Part shown: positions 49,791 through 58,270 of the stretch, piece by piece
Layout: the number at the start of each line of letters is the position of its first letter
Numbering within the stretch: position 1 is the stretch's first letter
Source of the DNA: Dorea sp. AM10-31
Lineage (GTDB): Bacteria; Bacillota; Clostridia; Lachnospirales; Lachnospiraceae
Assembly (NCBI RefSeq): GCF_003435815.1
Contig: NZ_QTUV01000003.1
Span: 249,672 to 313,671, forward strand
Reading direction: 5' to 3'
Length of the DNA: 64,000 bases
Made by a program: the position numbers and the translations under genes
Notes under the pieces: model-generated
What the model was told of the DNA's origin: nothing
The model's database searches: none
What the model saw: the letters and a program-made list of their open reading frames with translations, nothing else

Positions 49791-49823
49791 TGGGAGGGTA
49801 CACGTAAGTCCCGCAATCACCAC
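49791..49823 (+). promoter_or_regulatory. L1-binding-type leader motif before rplK
   Basis: GTGGGAGGG (49791-49799) faces CCCGCAATCACCAC (to 49823), giving a GTGG/CCAC stem with an internal GGG/CCC pairing. The same arrangement occurs before rplA. Such mimics of the rRNA site for ribosomal protein L1 are known for feedback control of the rplK-rplA operon in Firmicutes. Confidence 0.6.
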
Positions 49824-49838
49824 AAGGAGGTAATTGAA

Positions 49839-50264
49839 ATGGCAAAAAAAGTACAAGGTTACATTAAATTACAGATTCCTGCTGGAAAAGCAACTCCGGC
49901 ACCACCGGTTGGACCAGCTCTTGGTCAGCACGGTGTAAACATCGTTGAATTTACAAAACAGTTCAACGCTAAGACAGCAGATCAGGGAGATATGATCATC
50001 CCTGTAGTAATTACTGTTTATAATGACAGAAGCTTCAGCTTCATCACAAAGACACCACCGGCAGCAGTTCTGATTAAGAAAGCCTGCAACATCAAATCTG
50101 GATCAGGCGTTCCGAATAAGAAGAAAGTTGCTACTATTACAAAAGCACAGGTTCAGGAAATCGCTGAGCTTAAGATGCCGGACTTAAATGCTGCATCTGT
50201 TGAATCTGCTATGAGCATGATCGCAGGAACTTGCCGCAGCATGGGTGTAACAGTTGAAGAATAA
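49839..50264 (+). CDS. rplK: Ribosomal protein uL11, 141 aa
   Basis: ATG 49839 ([20 protein letters not shown]) follows AAGGAGGTAATTGAA; an earlier in-frame ATG has no such site. The signature [19 protein letters not shown] is complete, as is the C-terminal rRNA-binding part with [19 protein letters not shown]. It forms the stalk base of the 50S subunit. Confidence 0.97.
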   Translation: MAKKVQGYIKLQIPAGKATPAPPVGPALGQHGVNIVEFTKQFNAKTADQGDMIIPVVITVYNDRSFSFITKTPPAAVLIKKACNIKSGSGVPNKKKVATITKAQVQEIAELKMPDLNAASVESAMSMIAGTCRSMGVTVEE

Positions 50265-50291
50265 GTGGGAGGGTTTTCCCGATAATACCAC
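50265..50291 (+). promoter_or_regulatory. L1-binding-type motif between rplK and rplA
   Basis: GTGGGAGGG (50265-50273) with TTTTCCCGATAATACCAC (to 50291) repeats the motif before rplK: a GTGG/CCAC outer stem and GGG/CCC inner pairing, ending just before the AAGGAGG of rplA. Confidence 0.6.
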
Positions 50292-50308
50292 AAGGAGGTT
50301 TATTTAGA

Positions 50309-51001
50309 ATGAAAAGAGGAAAGAAATACGTTGAAGCTGCAAAAGCAATCGACAGAGCAACTCTGTATGATGCTGCTGATGCAGTAGCATTAGTAAAGAA
50401 AACTGCAGTAGCAAAATTCGATGAAACAATCGAAGCTCATATCAGAACCGGATGTGACGGACGTCACGCTGACCAGCAGATTCGTGGAGCAGTTGTACTG
50501 CCACACGGAACAGGTAAAAAAGTTCGTATCTTAGTATTTGCTAAAGATGCTAAAGCTGAAGAAGCTAAAGCAGCTGGAGCTGATTATGTTGGAGGAGAAG
50601 AACTCATTCCGAAGATCCAGAACGAGAACTGGTTCGAATTTGACGTAGTAGTAGCTACACCAGATATGATGGGTGTTGTTGGTCGTCTTGGTCGTGTACT
50701 TGGACCAAAAGGACTTATGCCGAACCCGAAGGCTGGTACAGTAACTATGGACGTTACAAAAGCTGTTCAGGAAATCAAAGCCGGTAAGATTGAGTACAGA
50801 CTTGATAAAACAAACATTATCCATGTGCCAGTAGGTAAAGCATCCTTTACTGAAGAACAACTTGCGGACAACTTCCAGACGCTTATCGATGCAATTAACA
50901 AAGCAAGACCAGCAGCTGTTAAAGGACAGTACTTAAAGAGTGTTGTTCTGACATCTACAATGGGACCTGGTGTTAAGGTTAACCCAATGAAACTTGCTTA
51001 A
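50309..51001 (+). CDS. rplA: Ribosomal protein uL1, 230 aa
   Basis: ATG 50309 follows AAGGAGGTTTATTTAGA. All uL1 motifs are present: [20 protein letters not shown], the region [39 protein letters not shown] and the final [15 protein letters not shown]. It forms the L1 stalk and probably represses its own operon through the two leader motifs. A double-hairpin terminator follows, so rplJ is not cotranscribed. Confidence 0.97.
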   Translation: MKRGKKYVEAAKAIDRATLYDAADAVALVKKTAVAKFDETIEAHIRTGCDGRHADQQIRGAVVLPHGTGKKVRILVFAKDAKAEEAKAAGADYVGGEELIPKIQNENWFEFDVVVATPDMMGVVGRLGRVLGPKGLMPNPKAGTVTMDVTKAVQEIKAGKIEYRLDKTNIIHVPVGKASFTEEQLADNFQTLIDAINKARPAAVKGQYLKSVVLTSTMGPGVKVNPMKLA

Positions 51002-51037
51002 TTAAAGGCAGAATAATATCATGGAGTCTTTGCAAAA

Positions 51038-51077
51038 CGGATGAAGTGTTCATCCGCGGAGCGAAGGCTCTTTTTTG
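51038..51077 (+). terminator. Terminator after rplA
   Basis: CGGATGAA-GTG-TTCATCCG (51038-51056) is followed by GGAGC-GAAG-GCTC and a run of six T (51058-51076). Confidence 0.8.
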
Positions 51078-51217
51078 TTTTAGCGTTGAAGGAAAGATTA
51101 AGAATTTATGAAGAGCCTTGTGTTTCGTGTCGAAAGATAGTAAGATGGGATTATCTTTCAGAATGTAACAGCTTGCAGCGTTTCTGCATACTGAAGATGA
51201 GAAGGAGGACGAGGGTT

Positions 51218-51952
51218 ATGTATTTAAACACAGAATTGAAAATGAATGGAAAGAATGCTTTCCGTAGAAATTACTGGCCGTGTGTCGGAGCAACGCTTGT
51301 GGTTAGTTTACTTACAGGGGGTGGCACATCTGTAGCCAGTAATGCATCAGATGTGTCGAGCCTGGCGACGAATACATTTTCGGGTTCAACATCTGCTACA
51401 GACTACATTATGAGCATTCCAACAGGGCTTGCAGGAATGGCAGTCAGCATCTTGGGAGTAGTAGCTATCCTTGCAGTATTGTTTAGCTTATTTGTCAGTA
51501 ATGTAATGGAAGTTGGTGGAGACCGCTTCTTTATCCAGAACAGAGATTCAGCGCCGACAGTCGGAACAATTTTTGACGGATTCAAGTCTGGCAATTATCT
51601 GAATATTGTAAAGACAATGTTTCTGAAAGACTTATATACTTTCCTGTGGACATTACTGCTGATCATTCCGGGGATTGTAAAGAGTTTTGAATACCTGATG
51701 GTTCCGTATATTCTTGCGGAAAATCCAGGTATGGACAGTAGAGAGGCATTTGCATTGAGTAAACAGATGATGGACGGAGAGAAAGCAAATGCATTTATGC
51801 TGGGACTGTCCTTTATTGGTTGGTATATTTTAACTATTATAACATGTGGAATTGCAGGTGTTTTCTATGTATATCCATATGTATATGCAACGTATGCTGA
51901 ATTGTACGCATATAATAAAGAAAAAGCATTCCAGCAGGGATGGATTCATTAG
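51218..51952 (+). CDS. DUF975 family membrane protein, 244 aa
   Basis: ATG 51218 (MYLNTELKMNGKNAFRRNYW) follows AAGGAGGACGAGGG; an earlier in-frame ATG has none. The start motif (LK-x-x-A-k-x-x-l-x-x-x-W-type), about five membrane helices and the sequences FYQ-like NGYLNIVKTMFLKDLYTFLW and PGIVKSFEYLMVPYILAENP identify DUF975. These proteins are widespread in Firmicutes, function unknown. The gene is inserted between rplA and rplJ. Confidence 0.85.
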   Translation: MYLNTELKMNGKNAFRRNYWPCVGATLVVSLLTGGGTSVASNASDVSSLATNTFSGSTSATDYIMSIPTGLAGMAVSILGVVAILAVLFSLFVSNVMEVGGDRFFIQNRDSAPTVGTIFDGFKSGNYLNIVKTMFLKDLYTFLWTLLLIIPGIVKSFEYLMVPYILAENPGMDSREAFALSKQMMDGEKANAFMLGLSFIGWYILTIITCGIAGVFYVYPYVYATYAELYAYNKEKAFQQGWIH

Positions 51953-51995
51953 AATGAAATATTAAAGCTTTCAGCTACAGCAATGAGGTCGGCAA

Positions 51996-52949
51996 TTACG
52001 CCGACGGCAGATTTTGAAGATGAGTCATGGAGAGAAATTCTTCCATGGCTCTTGTTTTATATTTGTGGTTCTTGTAGTAGAAATAAACCTGACGGTGGGC
52101 GCTGTCACCGGCTAATTTGTAATAAACGAAATGCTCAAATGCCGGGAGCTGTCTTACAAGCATATCGCTAATAAATGTGGCACCGAGCTGTGTGGATGCA
52201 GCCATGTAGGCGGTGGACTGCTGATCCAGTTCCAGAATAATATGTGGGTGAAAGCCTGCTTCGCGGCACAGCCTGTCTGCACGGATCCTTGTGTCATTTC
52301 CCGGTGCAAGAGTGATAAAAGGAAGCTTTGAAAAATGCTCCAGTGGCACAGCAGGGCAGGTACCTTTCAGATAGTCCTTGTTTTGGATTGATTCATGAGA
52401 TAACTGGTATGATTCAAGCTTTTCGTTTTCGCGGAAATGACGTGGGACAGCGAGAAAAATATTTTCCATACAGTAGAGTTCACGGCTGTAAAGTGTACTG
52501 TCATAATGATAGTTGTCGATTACGAAGTCAACGGAGTTATTGCTGAGCAAAGATTCCAGAAGCGTTGTATTTCCCTCTGTGATCTGGATGTCAACGTCAG
52601 GGAATTTTTTCTTAAAATCTGTGACGATCGGTGGCAGAACATAACCGGCGAAGAGCGTGCTGGCGCCAAGCGACAGACTTCCGGTTTTCAGTGTAGTCAG
52701 ATTGTTGATGTAATTTTCCACCCGCTGCTCAATCTGGAAAATCTCTTCCGCAGCTTTTATATAAACTTCCCCGACTTCTGTAAGCTGCAGTGGGCTGGTG
52801 CTGCGGTCGAACAAAGGAAACCCGATTTCTTTCTCTACTTTCTTTACACGGGCGCTTAAAGAAGGCTGGCTGATATAAAGGTTCTGCGCGGCTTTTGAAA
52901 AGCTCTTTTCTCTGTAAACTTCATAAATATATTTCTTCCACGTAAACAT
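51996..52949 (-). CDS. LysR-family transcriptional regulator, 317 aa
   Basis: ATG 52949 (MFTWKKYIYEVYREKSFSKA) follows AAGGAGTATTTT. Residues 1-65 form the LysR winged helix (SKAAQNLYISQPSLSARVKK). Residues 90-300 are the periplasmic-binding-like effector domain (LSLGASTLFAGYVLPPIVTD; DFVIDNYHYDSTLYSREL). The gene is divergent from the aminotransferase gene at 53089, sharing a 139-bp promoter region, so it probably controls that gene in response to an amino acid or keto acid. Confidence 0.9.
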   Translation of the reverse strand: MFTWKKYIYEVYREKSFSKAAQNLYISQPSLSARVKKVEKEIGFPLFDRSTSPLQLTEVGEVYIKAAEEIFQIEQRVENYINNLTTLKTGSLSLGASTLFAGYVLPPIVTDFKKKFPDVDIQITEGNTTLLESLLSNNSVDFVIDNYHYDSTLYSRELYCMENIFLAVPRHFRENEKLESYQLSHESIQNKDYLKGTCPAVPLEHFSKLPFITLAPGNDTRIRADRLCREAGFHPHIILELDQQSTAYMAASTQLGATFISDMLVRQLPAFEHFVYYKLAGDSAHRQVYFYYKNHKYKTRAMEEFLSMTHLQNLPSA

Positions 52950-53088
52950 AAAATACTCCTTATAGTTAAAGCGATATAACATTTATATAATTATAAATAT
53001 TTGAATATAGTATACTACTGCGTTATGATAATAGCAACAAGAGAAAGATAAACAAATAATGATATAAAATATAAAGGTGGGGAATACA

Positions 53089-54336
53089 ATGAATAAAATC
53101 TTAAGAGCAAAGAGAATGGAACATGTACACTCAGATATCAGAGGGCCATTATTTGTTGAAGCTATGAACATGCAGGCAAAGGGAATCGACGTGCTGAAAT
53201 TGAATACCGGTAATCCGGCAACATTTGGTTTTAAACAGCCGAAGAGCATTGAAGATGCGCTGGAGCATCACACAGCTGATGGGGTAGGCTATTGTGATTT
53301 CAGGGGGATGCCGCAGTCCCGTGAAGCGATTAGCTCATATCACAGATCAAAAGGAATCAAAGGCGTAACAGCTGATGATGTATTTATTGGTAATGGAGTC
53401 AGTGAGGTTGTTTCGTTTGCATTAATGCCACTTTTAAATGATGGCGATGAAGTGCTTGTACCGACACCGAGTTATTCAATTTGGGGAAATTCTGTATATC
53501 TTGCAGGAGGAAAACCGGTGTTCTATGTTTGCGATGAGAAGGCAAACTGGTATCCGGATATCGACGATATCCGTTCTAAGATCACATCCAGAACAAAAGC
53601 AATCGTTGTGATCAATCCGAATAATCCGACTGGAATGTTATATCCAAGAGAGATTCTGGAACAGATCGTTGAAGTCGCAAGAGAAGCCGGAATCATGGTA
53701 TTTGCCGATGAAATCTACGACCGCCTTGTAATGGACGGACTGGAGCATACATCGATCGCATCACTTGCGGAGGATGTGCCGATGGTAACGCTGAACGGAC
53801 TTTCCAAATCCCACTGCTTGTGTGGATACAGATGTGGATGGATGATCATCAGCGGACCGAGAGCACTGACAGAAGATTACAAACAGGGAATCGTACAGCT
53901 TACATCTCTTCGTTTGTGCGCAAATACACTGGGACAGATTGTTATCCCGGCTGCACTTGATGATATGGAGACACCGATGTCCATGGTTCGCCCGGGTGGA
54001 AGAATCTACGAGCAGAGAGAAGCAACGATCCGTGAGCTTGAGAAGATCGACGGACTTTCATTTGTAAAGAACAACAGTGCATTCTATATCTTCCCGAAAA
54101 TGGATGCAGATAAGTTCCACATTACGGATGACAAGCAGTTTGCAAGTGATCTGCTTCATGAGACAAATATTCTGCTTGTACCGGGAAGCGGATTTGATTG
54201 GCACAGACCGGATCACTTCCGTCTGGTTATGCTTCCACAGGCAGAAGTTCTCTCTGATGCGATGAAACGTATGGGAGAGTTCCTGGATGGTTATGACCAG
54301 AGAAAGTCCTTTAAAATAGAGAGAAAATCTGCGTAA
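53089..54336 (+). CDS. Class I/II pyridoxal-phosphate aminotransferase, 415 aa
   Basis: ATG 53089 follows AAAGGTGGGG. Landmarks: LKLNTGNPATFGF, the PLP phosphate region GNGVSEVVSFALM, the Asn-Pro motif VINPNNPTGMLYPR, the PLP-pyridine Asp in VFADEIYDRL, the Schiff-base Lys in NGLSKSHCLCGYRCGWMI and the carboxylate Arg in HFRLVMLP. The closest remembered group is AlaA/AlaT-like alanine aminotransferases, but substrate use is not certain. A LysR gene is divergent. Confidence 0.9.
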   Translation: MNKILRAKRMEHVHSDIRGPLFVEAMNMQAKGIDVLKLNTGNPATFGFKQPKSIEDALEHHTADGVGYCDFRGMPQSREAISSYHRSKGIKGVTADDVFIGNGVSEVVSFALMPLLNDGDEVLVPTPSYSIWGNSVYLAGGKPVFYVCDEKANWYPDIDDIRSKITSRTKAIVVINPNNPTGMLYPREILEQIVEVAREAGIMVFADEIYDRLVMDGLEHTSIASLAEDVPMVTLNGLSKSHCLCGYRCGWMIISGPRALTEDYKQGIVQLTSLRLCANTLGQIVIPAALDDMETPMSMVRPGGRIYEQREATIRELEKIDGLSFVKNNSAFYIFPKMDADKFHITDDKQFASDLLHETNILLVPGSGFDWHRPDHFRLVMLPQAEVLSDAMKRMGEFLDGYDQRKSFKIERKSA

Positions 54337-54400
54337 AACAGATCGCGAAAACAGATTATAAAAATGGTCATAAAAAATAACGGATAAATACAAAAAAGTA

Positions 54401-54429
54401 TTGACAAATACATGCAGATGTGATAATCT
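54401..54429 (+). promoter_or_regulatory. Promoter of the L10 leader transcript
   Basis: TTGACA (54401-54406), 17-bp spacer and TAATCT (54424-54429), directly before the L10 leader. Confidence 0.7.
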
Positions 54430-54435
54430 ATCTAA

Positions 54436-54565
54436 GGACTGCCGAAGACAGTAGGTATTCGCAAGAATGTAAGGATGAGATTCAGACGCCTACCGAGGAA
54501 AGATCGATACAAAATGTATGACTTTACAACCTCTATGTCTTGGGATGTAGAGGTTTTATTTTTTA
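54436..54565 (+). promoter_or_regulatory. Ribosomal protein L10 leader with attenuator
   Basis: GACTGCCGAAGACAGTAGGTA (begins 54438) with CGCCTACCGAGGAAAG (from 54487) is the L10 leader pattern, a kink-turn fold that binds the L10(L12)4 complex. It is followed by AACCTCTA (54528-54535) pairing with TAGAGGTT (54548-54555) and a T-rich tail, which is the attenuator. It controls rplJ-rplL. Confidence 0.88.
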
Positions 54566-54612
54566 TCTATCGGCGGTGTAAAACTCAAAATCTATAAGGA
54601 GGTGCACCATTC

Positions 54613-55146
54613 GTGGCAAAAGTTGAATTAAAACAACCAATCGTACAGGCTATTGCAGAAGATATCAAAGATGCAGCAAGCGTTGTCTTAGTTGACTATC
54701 GTGGACTGACTGTTGCAGAGGACACTGCTCTTCGTAAACAGTTAAGAGAAGCTGGTATCGTCTACAAAGTTTGTAAAAACACAATGATGAAAAGAGCTTT
54801 TGAAGGAACTGATTTTGCAGCTTTAGATGAACACTTGGAAGGTCCAAGCGCTATCGCAATTTCTAAAGATGACGCTACAGCTCCTGCAAGAATCCTTTGC
54901 AAATTCGCAAAAGATGCAAAAGCACTTGAATTAAAAGCTGGTGTTGTTGAAGGTACAGTTTACGATGTAGCAGGACTTACAGAACTTTCCAAAGTTCCTT
55001 CAAGAGAAGAGTTACTGTCCAAGTTACTTGGAAGCTTACAGTCACCTATCACCAATCTTGCTCGTGTTCTTAATCAGATCGCAGAGCAGGGAGGCGAAGC
55101 TGCTCCGGCTGAAGAAGCAGCAGAAGAAGCTCCGACAGAGGAGTAA
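54613..55146 (+). CDS. rplJ: Ribosomal protein uL10, 177 aa
   Basis: The start is GTG 54613, behind AAGGAGGTGCACC. The sequence AKVELKQPIVQAIAEDIKDA, VLVDYRGLTVAEDTALRKQL and VYKVCKNTMMKRA is typical uL10, with the C-terminal helix that binds bL12 dimers and an acidic Ala/Glu tail (EAAPAEEAAEEAPTEE) that is longer than usual. It is under control of the L10 leader. Confidence 0.97.
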   Translation: MAKVELKQPIVQAIAEDIKDAASVVLVDYRGLTVAEDTALRKQLREAGIVYKVCKNTMMKRAFEGTDFAALDEHLEGPSAIAISKDDATAPARILCKFAKDAKALELKAGVVEGTVYDVAGLTELSKVPSREELLSKLLGSLQSPITNLARVLNQIAEQGGEAAPAEEAAEEAPTEE

Positions 55147-55184
55147 TCAATTATAACAAATATTAAAAAATGGAGGATAATAAA

Positions 55185-55562
55185 ATGGCAAAATTAACAA
55201 CAGCTGAATTTATTGATGCAATCAAAGAGTTATCAGTATTAGAGTTAAATGATTTAGTAAAAGCATGTGAAGAAGAATTTGGTGTTTCTGCAGCAGCAGG
55301 TGTAGTAGTTGCAGCAGCAGGAGCTGACGGAGCAGGAGCAGCAGAAGAGAAAGATGAGTTCGACGTAGAATTAGTATCTGCTGGATCTTCTAAAGTTAAA
55401 GTAATCAAAGTTGTTCGTGAGATCACAGGACTTGGATTAAAAGAAGCTAAAGAATTAGTAGACGGAGCTCCGAAGGTAGTTAAAGAAGGCGCTTCTAAAG
55501 CTGAGGCTGAGGAAATCAAAGCTAAACTTGAGGGCGAAGGTGCAGAAGTTAACCTTAAATAA
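55185..55562 (+). CDS. rplL: Ribosomal protein bL12 (L7/L12), 125 aa
   Basis: ATG 55185 ([20 protein letters not shown]) follows TGGAGGATAATAAA; an earlier in-frame ATG overlaps that site. The N-terminal dimerisation helix, the Ala/Gly hinge ([20 protein letters not shown]) and the C-terminal domain with [20 protein letters not shown] are all present. It forms the stalk with uL10 and recruits translation factors. Confidence 0.97.
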   Translation: MAKLTTAEFIDAIKELSVLELNDLVKACEEEFGVSAAAGVVVAAAGADGAGAAEEKDEFDVELVSAGSSKVKVIKVVREITGLGLKEAKELVDGAPKVVKEGASKAEAEEIKAKLEGEGAEVNLK

Positions 55563-55590
55563 TTTTGAGTTTTCATACACTGAGTGTAAA

Positions 55591-55619
55591 AAGAGTTCGC
55601 ATTATGCGGACTCTTTTTT
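55591..55619 (+). terminator. Terminator of rplJ-rplL
   Basis: AGAGTTCGC (from 55592) pairs with GCGGACTCT with one mismatch, followed by a run of six T. Confidence 0.8.
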
Positions 55620-55626
55620 ATATGAA

Positions 55627-55733
55627 ACTTGTTTAAGTAATATGTTATAAATAAGTTTGAACTTAACTTATTTGAGTAATATGATACAAATAAGTTTCTG
55701 TTGAACTTGTTTGAGTAATATGTTATAAAAGTG
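55627..55733 (+). repeat. Three 39-bp tandem repeats, each an inverted repeat
   Basis: Units start at 55627, 55666 and 55705 with the common core ACTTRTTTRAGTAATATG. In the middle copy AACTTATTT faces AAATAAGTT, so each unit can fold into a hairpin. They lie between the rplL terminator and the threonine aldolase gene. Regulatory or replication-slippage origin; no known family. Confidence 0.6.
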
Positions 55734-55765
55734 AAATAGCACAAAACTTAACAGGAGGTTTTCAA

Positions 55766-56791
55766 ATGATACGTTTTAACAATGATTACAATCATGGCGC
55801 GCATAATGCGATTATTCAGGCGATTGGTGAGATCAATACAGAATCTTATGCGGGATATGGAGAAGATGAGTGGTGTCAGAAAGGAGCCGACGAGATCCGG
55901 AAATATCTTGGCGGTGCAGATGTAGATATTCATTTTATGGTTGGGGGAACACCGGCGAATATTACCGTAATGACTGCTGCCTTACGTCCTTATGAGAGTG
56001 TGATCTGTGCAGAAAACGGACATATCAATCACCATGAGGCAGGTTCTATTGAACATACCGGACATAAGATATTGTCAGTTCCTGCGAAAGAAGGAAAATT
56101 AACGGCAGAAGCAGTCAGAGAGACAGCCGCACATTATTACGATCACGGACAGGTGGAATTTCTGACTGCTCCGAAGATTGTATTTCTATCTTCGCCTTCC
56201 GAATATGGAACTATCTACAGTAAGAAAGAGCTTTTAGAGATTCGGAAAGTATGCGATCAGTACAATATGTATCTGTACGTGGACGGTGCAAGACTTGGTT
56301 ACTGGCTTTCATGCAGTGCATGTGATGTGACGCTGGAAGATCTTGCACGGATCGCGGATGTATTTTACATAGGTGGAACGAAGTGCGGCGCTTTATTTGG
56401 AGAAGCGCTTGTAATTGTAAACAAAAACTTGCGCGACCATTTCCGCACTTACATGAAACAGAGTGGCGGAATCCTTGCAAAAGGCTGGCTGCTCGGTGTG
56501 CAGTTCTATACATTGTTCAAAGATGGACTTTATTTTGAACTTACAAAACATGCAGATGATCTGGCAGCAAAACTGAAACAGGGATTTGCCGATGCTTCGA
56601 TCCCGCTGTACATGGACAGCCCTACAAATCAGTTATTTGTAATTCTGACAAATGAAAAGGCAGACGAACTTGCAGAAGAGTTTACTTATGAATTTGATCA
56701 TGTAGTAGATGAAGAACGTATCTGCGTGCGCTTCTGTACAAGCTGGAGCAGCACAGAAGAAGAGGTTGATAAATTAATCGCGGCTTTGTAA
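55766..56791 (+). CDS. Low-specificity L-threonine aldolase-type PLP enzyme, 341 aa
   Basis: ATG 55766 follows ACAGGAGGTTTTCAA. The protein has the beta-eliminating lyase fold: MIRFNNDYNHGAHNAIIQAI, VHFMVGGT-like DIHFMVGGTPANITV, the His-x-x-x-H cofactor stack GHINHHEAGSIEHTGHK, the Asp in LYVDGARLGYWL and the Schiff-base Lys in YIGGTKCGALFGEA. It splits threonine or allo-threonine into glycine and acetaldehyde. Glycine produced here could feed the glycine reductase type pathway, but that link is only conceptual. Confidence 0.9.
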   Translation: MIRFNNDYNHGAHNAIIQAIGEINTESYAGYGEDEWCQKGADEIRKYLGGADVDIHFMVGGTPANITVMTAALRPYESVICAENGHINHHEAGSIEHTGHKILSVPAKEGKLTAEAVRETAAHYYDHGQVEFLTAPKIVFLSSPSEYGTIYSKKELLEIRKVCDQYNMYLYVDGARLGYWLSCSACDVTLEDLARIADVFYIGGTKCGALFGEALVIVNKNLRDHFRTYMKQSGGILAKGWLLGVQFYTLFKDGLYFELTKHADDLAAKLKQGFADASIPLYMDSPTNQLFVILTNEKADELAEEFTYEFDHVVDEERICVRFCTSWSSTEEEVDKLIAAL

Positions 56792-56862
56792 AGTTGCAGA
56801 AAATATGTGACATTTCAACGATACACCTGTAAAGGACGTTCTCCTAGGCTGCAATGGACAAG

Positions 56863-56891
56863 TTGACACGTTTTTTTGCGGAGTATATAAT
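56863..56891 (+). promoter_or_regulatory. Promoter of the first ROK regulator gene
   Basis: TTGACA (56863-56868), 17-bp spacer and TATAAT (56886-56891), both perfect consensus. Confidence 0.85.
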
Positions 56892-56924
56892 AAATTGCAG
56901 TCATACAACAGGGAGGATATAGTT

Positions 56925-58061
56925 TTGGAAAAGTTAAAACCTGTGGCAACAGAAAGAAGACGGCAGATGAGAAATGACATCTACCGCTATATTTTTTATT
57001 CCAAAGAACCGGTCAGCAAGCAGCAAATTGCAAATGCACTGAATGTCAGCCGTCCAACAGTGCTCCAGAATCTTCTGGAGTTAGAAGAGGCCGGTCTGGT
57101 AGAAATGGCAGAAATCAGAGAATCCCAGGGAGGAAGACCACCGGCAGCTTATGTGGCAAAGGGGGATATTAAGATGGCGCTTGGTGTGTCGCTGTCAGCA
57201 AATCAACTCAAATTTCTGCTCTCGGATCTGAAGCAGAATGTACTGGCATATAAGGAGATAGATCTGGAGTATCAGACAGATTCAGATGTATTTGCGATTA
57301 CAGAAGAACAGCTTGAAGTATTTCTCACAGAAAATCATGTAGACCGGAAACGCCTGTTGGGAGTCGGAATTACAATACCAGGAGTATTTGATGAAAATAC
57401 CAAGAATCTAATACTTTCACCAACAATAAAACTAAAAGATTTTCGTATAGAAGAGATCCGTAAAAAAATTCCATATCCGCTGTATTTTGAAAATGACGGA
57501 ATTAGTGGTGGCGTCGCAGAATGGCTTTCGCGGGATGCCGAAGAGAAAAAGAAGGATTTTGTGTATTTATTTCTGGAAGAAGGAGTAGGGGGAGCTATTT
57601 TTTTAAATGGAGCACCTTTTTACGGAGTTTCACACAGAAGTGCTGAGTTTGGACACATGAAAGTAGAATCTAATGGGAAGATCTGCAACTGCGGAAAGAG
57701 AGGATGTCTGGAAGCCTACTGCAGTGCACTGAGACTGAGCACAGAGCTGGGAATCACGATAGATAAATTCTTTGAAGATCTGGAAGATAATCCGGAATAT
57801 CAGAAAATCTGGGAGGATGTTCTGGAACATCTGGCAGTCGGTATTAATAATTTAAGACTCGCATTCGACTGTGATGTTGTACTTGGCGGTTTTCTGTCAT
57901 ACTATTTGCAGCCATATATGGGGAAATTAAAAGAGATGGTTGCTGATCTGAGTATTTTCGGGGAAGATGCAGAATATATTAAGATAGGTCAATACCCAAG
58001 ACGGGCTGTCATGATGGGTGTCGCATGGCATTTTACAAATGAATATATAGAAAATATATAA
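56925..58061 (+). CDS. ROK-family transcriptional regulator, 378 aa, TTG start
   Basis: The likely start is TTG 56925, eight bases after GGGAGGAT; the first ATG downstream would cut into the helix-turn-helix. Residues 20-75 are the winged helix (EPVSKQQIANALNVSRPTVL), and 90-370 the ROK sugar-kinase-like domain (LGVGITIPGVFDENTKNLIL, the Cys zinc motif NCGKRGCLEAYC). Kinase residues are poorly kept, so it is a NagC/XylR-type repressor. It lies upstream of the sugar ABC genes and is likely to bind the palindrome at 58175. Confidence 0.9.
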   Translation: MEKLKPVATERRRQMRNDIYRYIFYSKEPVSKQQIANALNVSRPTVLQNLLELEEAGLVEMAEIRESQGGRPPAAYVAKGDIKMALGVSLSANQLKFLLSDLKQNVLAYKEIDLEYQTDSDVFAITEEQLEVFLTENHVDRKRLLGVGITIPGVFDENTKNLILSPTIKLKDFRIEEIRKKIPYPLYFENDGISGGVAEWLSRDAEEKKKDFVYLFLEEGVGGAIFLNGAPFYGVSHRSAEFGHMKVESNGKICNCGKRGCLEAYCSALRLSTELGITIDKFFEDLEDNPEYQKIWEDVLEHLAVGINNLRLAFDCDVVLGGFLSYYLQPYMGKLKEMVADLSIFGEDAEYIKIGQYPRRAVMMGVAWHFTNEYIENI

Positions 58062-58165
58062 AAATGTGTCGGAGTACGAAAGGCTCCAGCATATTTTTTG
58101 ATTATATAAAGTGCACAAAAAATAAAAAAGATATTGTTTGTTTTTAACAAAAAAACGAAAAGCTA

Positions 58166-58200
58166 TTGAAAAAAAAGTAGAATACAGGTATATTCTACTT
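58166..58200 (+). promoter_or_regulatory. Promoter with overlapping operator for the sugar ABC operon
   Basis: TTGAAA (58166-58171) and TATATT (58189-58194) with a 17-bp spacer. AAGTAGAATA (58175-58184) and TATTCTACTT (58191-58200) are a perfect 10-bp inverted repeat with a six-base spacer, covering the spacer and -10 region. A repressor bound here, most simply the ROK protein just upstream, would block transcription. Confidence 0.7.
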
Positions 58201-58270
58201 ATGAAAGTTGTTTTACAAAAATAATTTCATAAGTAATTACAAAAGTAGTAAAAAGAAAGGAAGGAACGAG

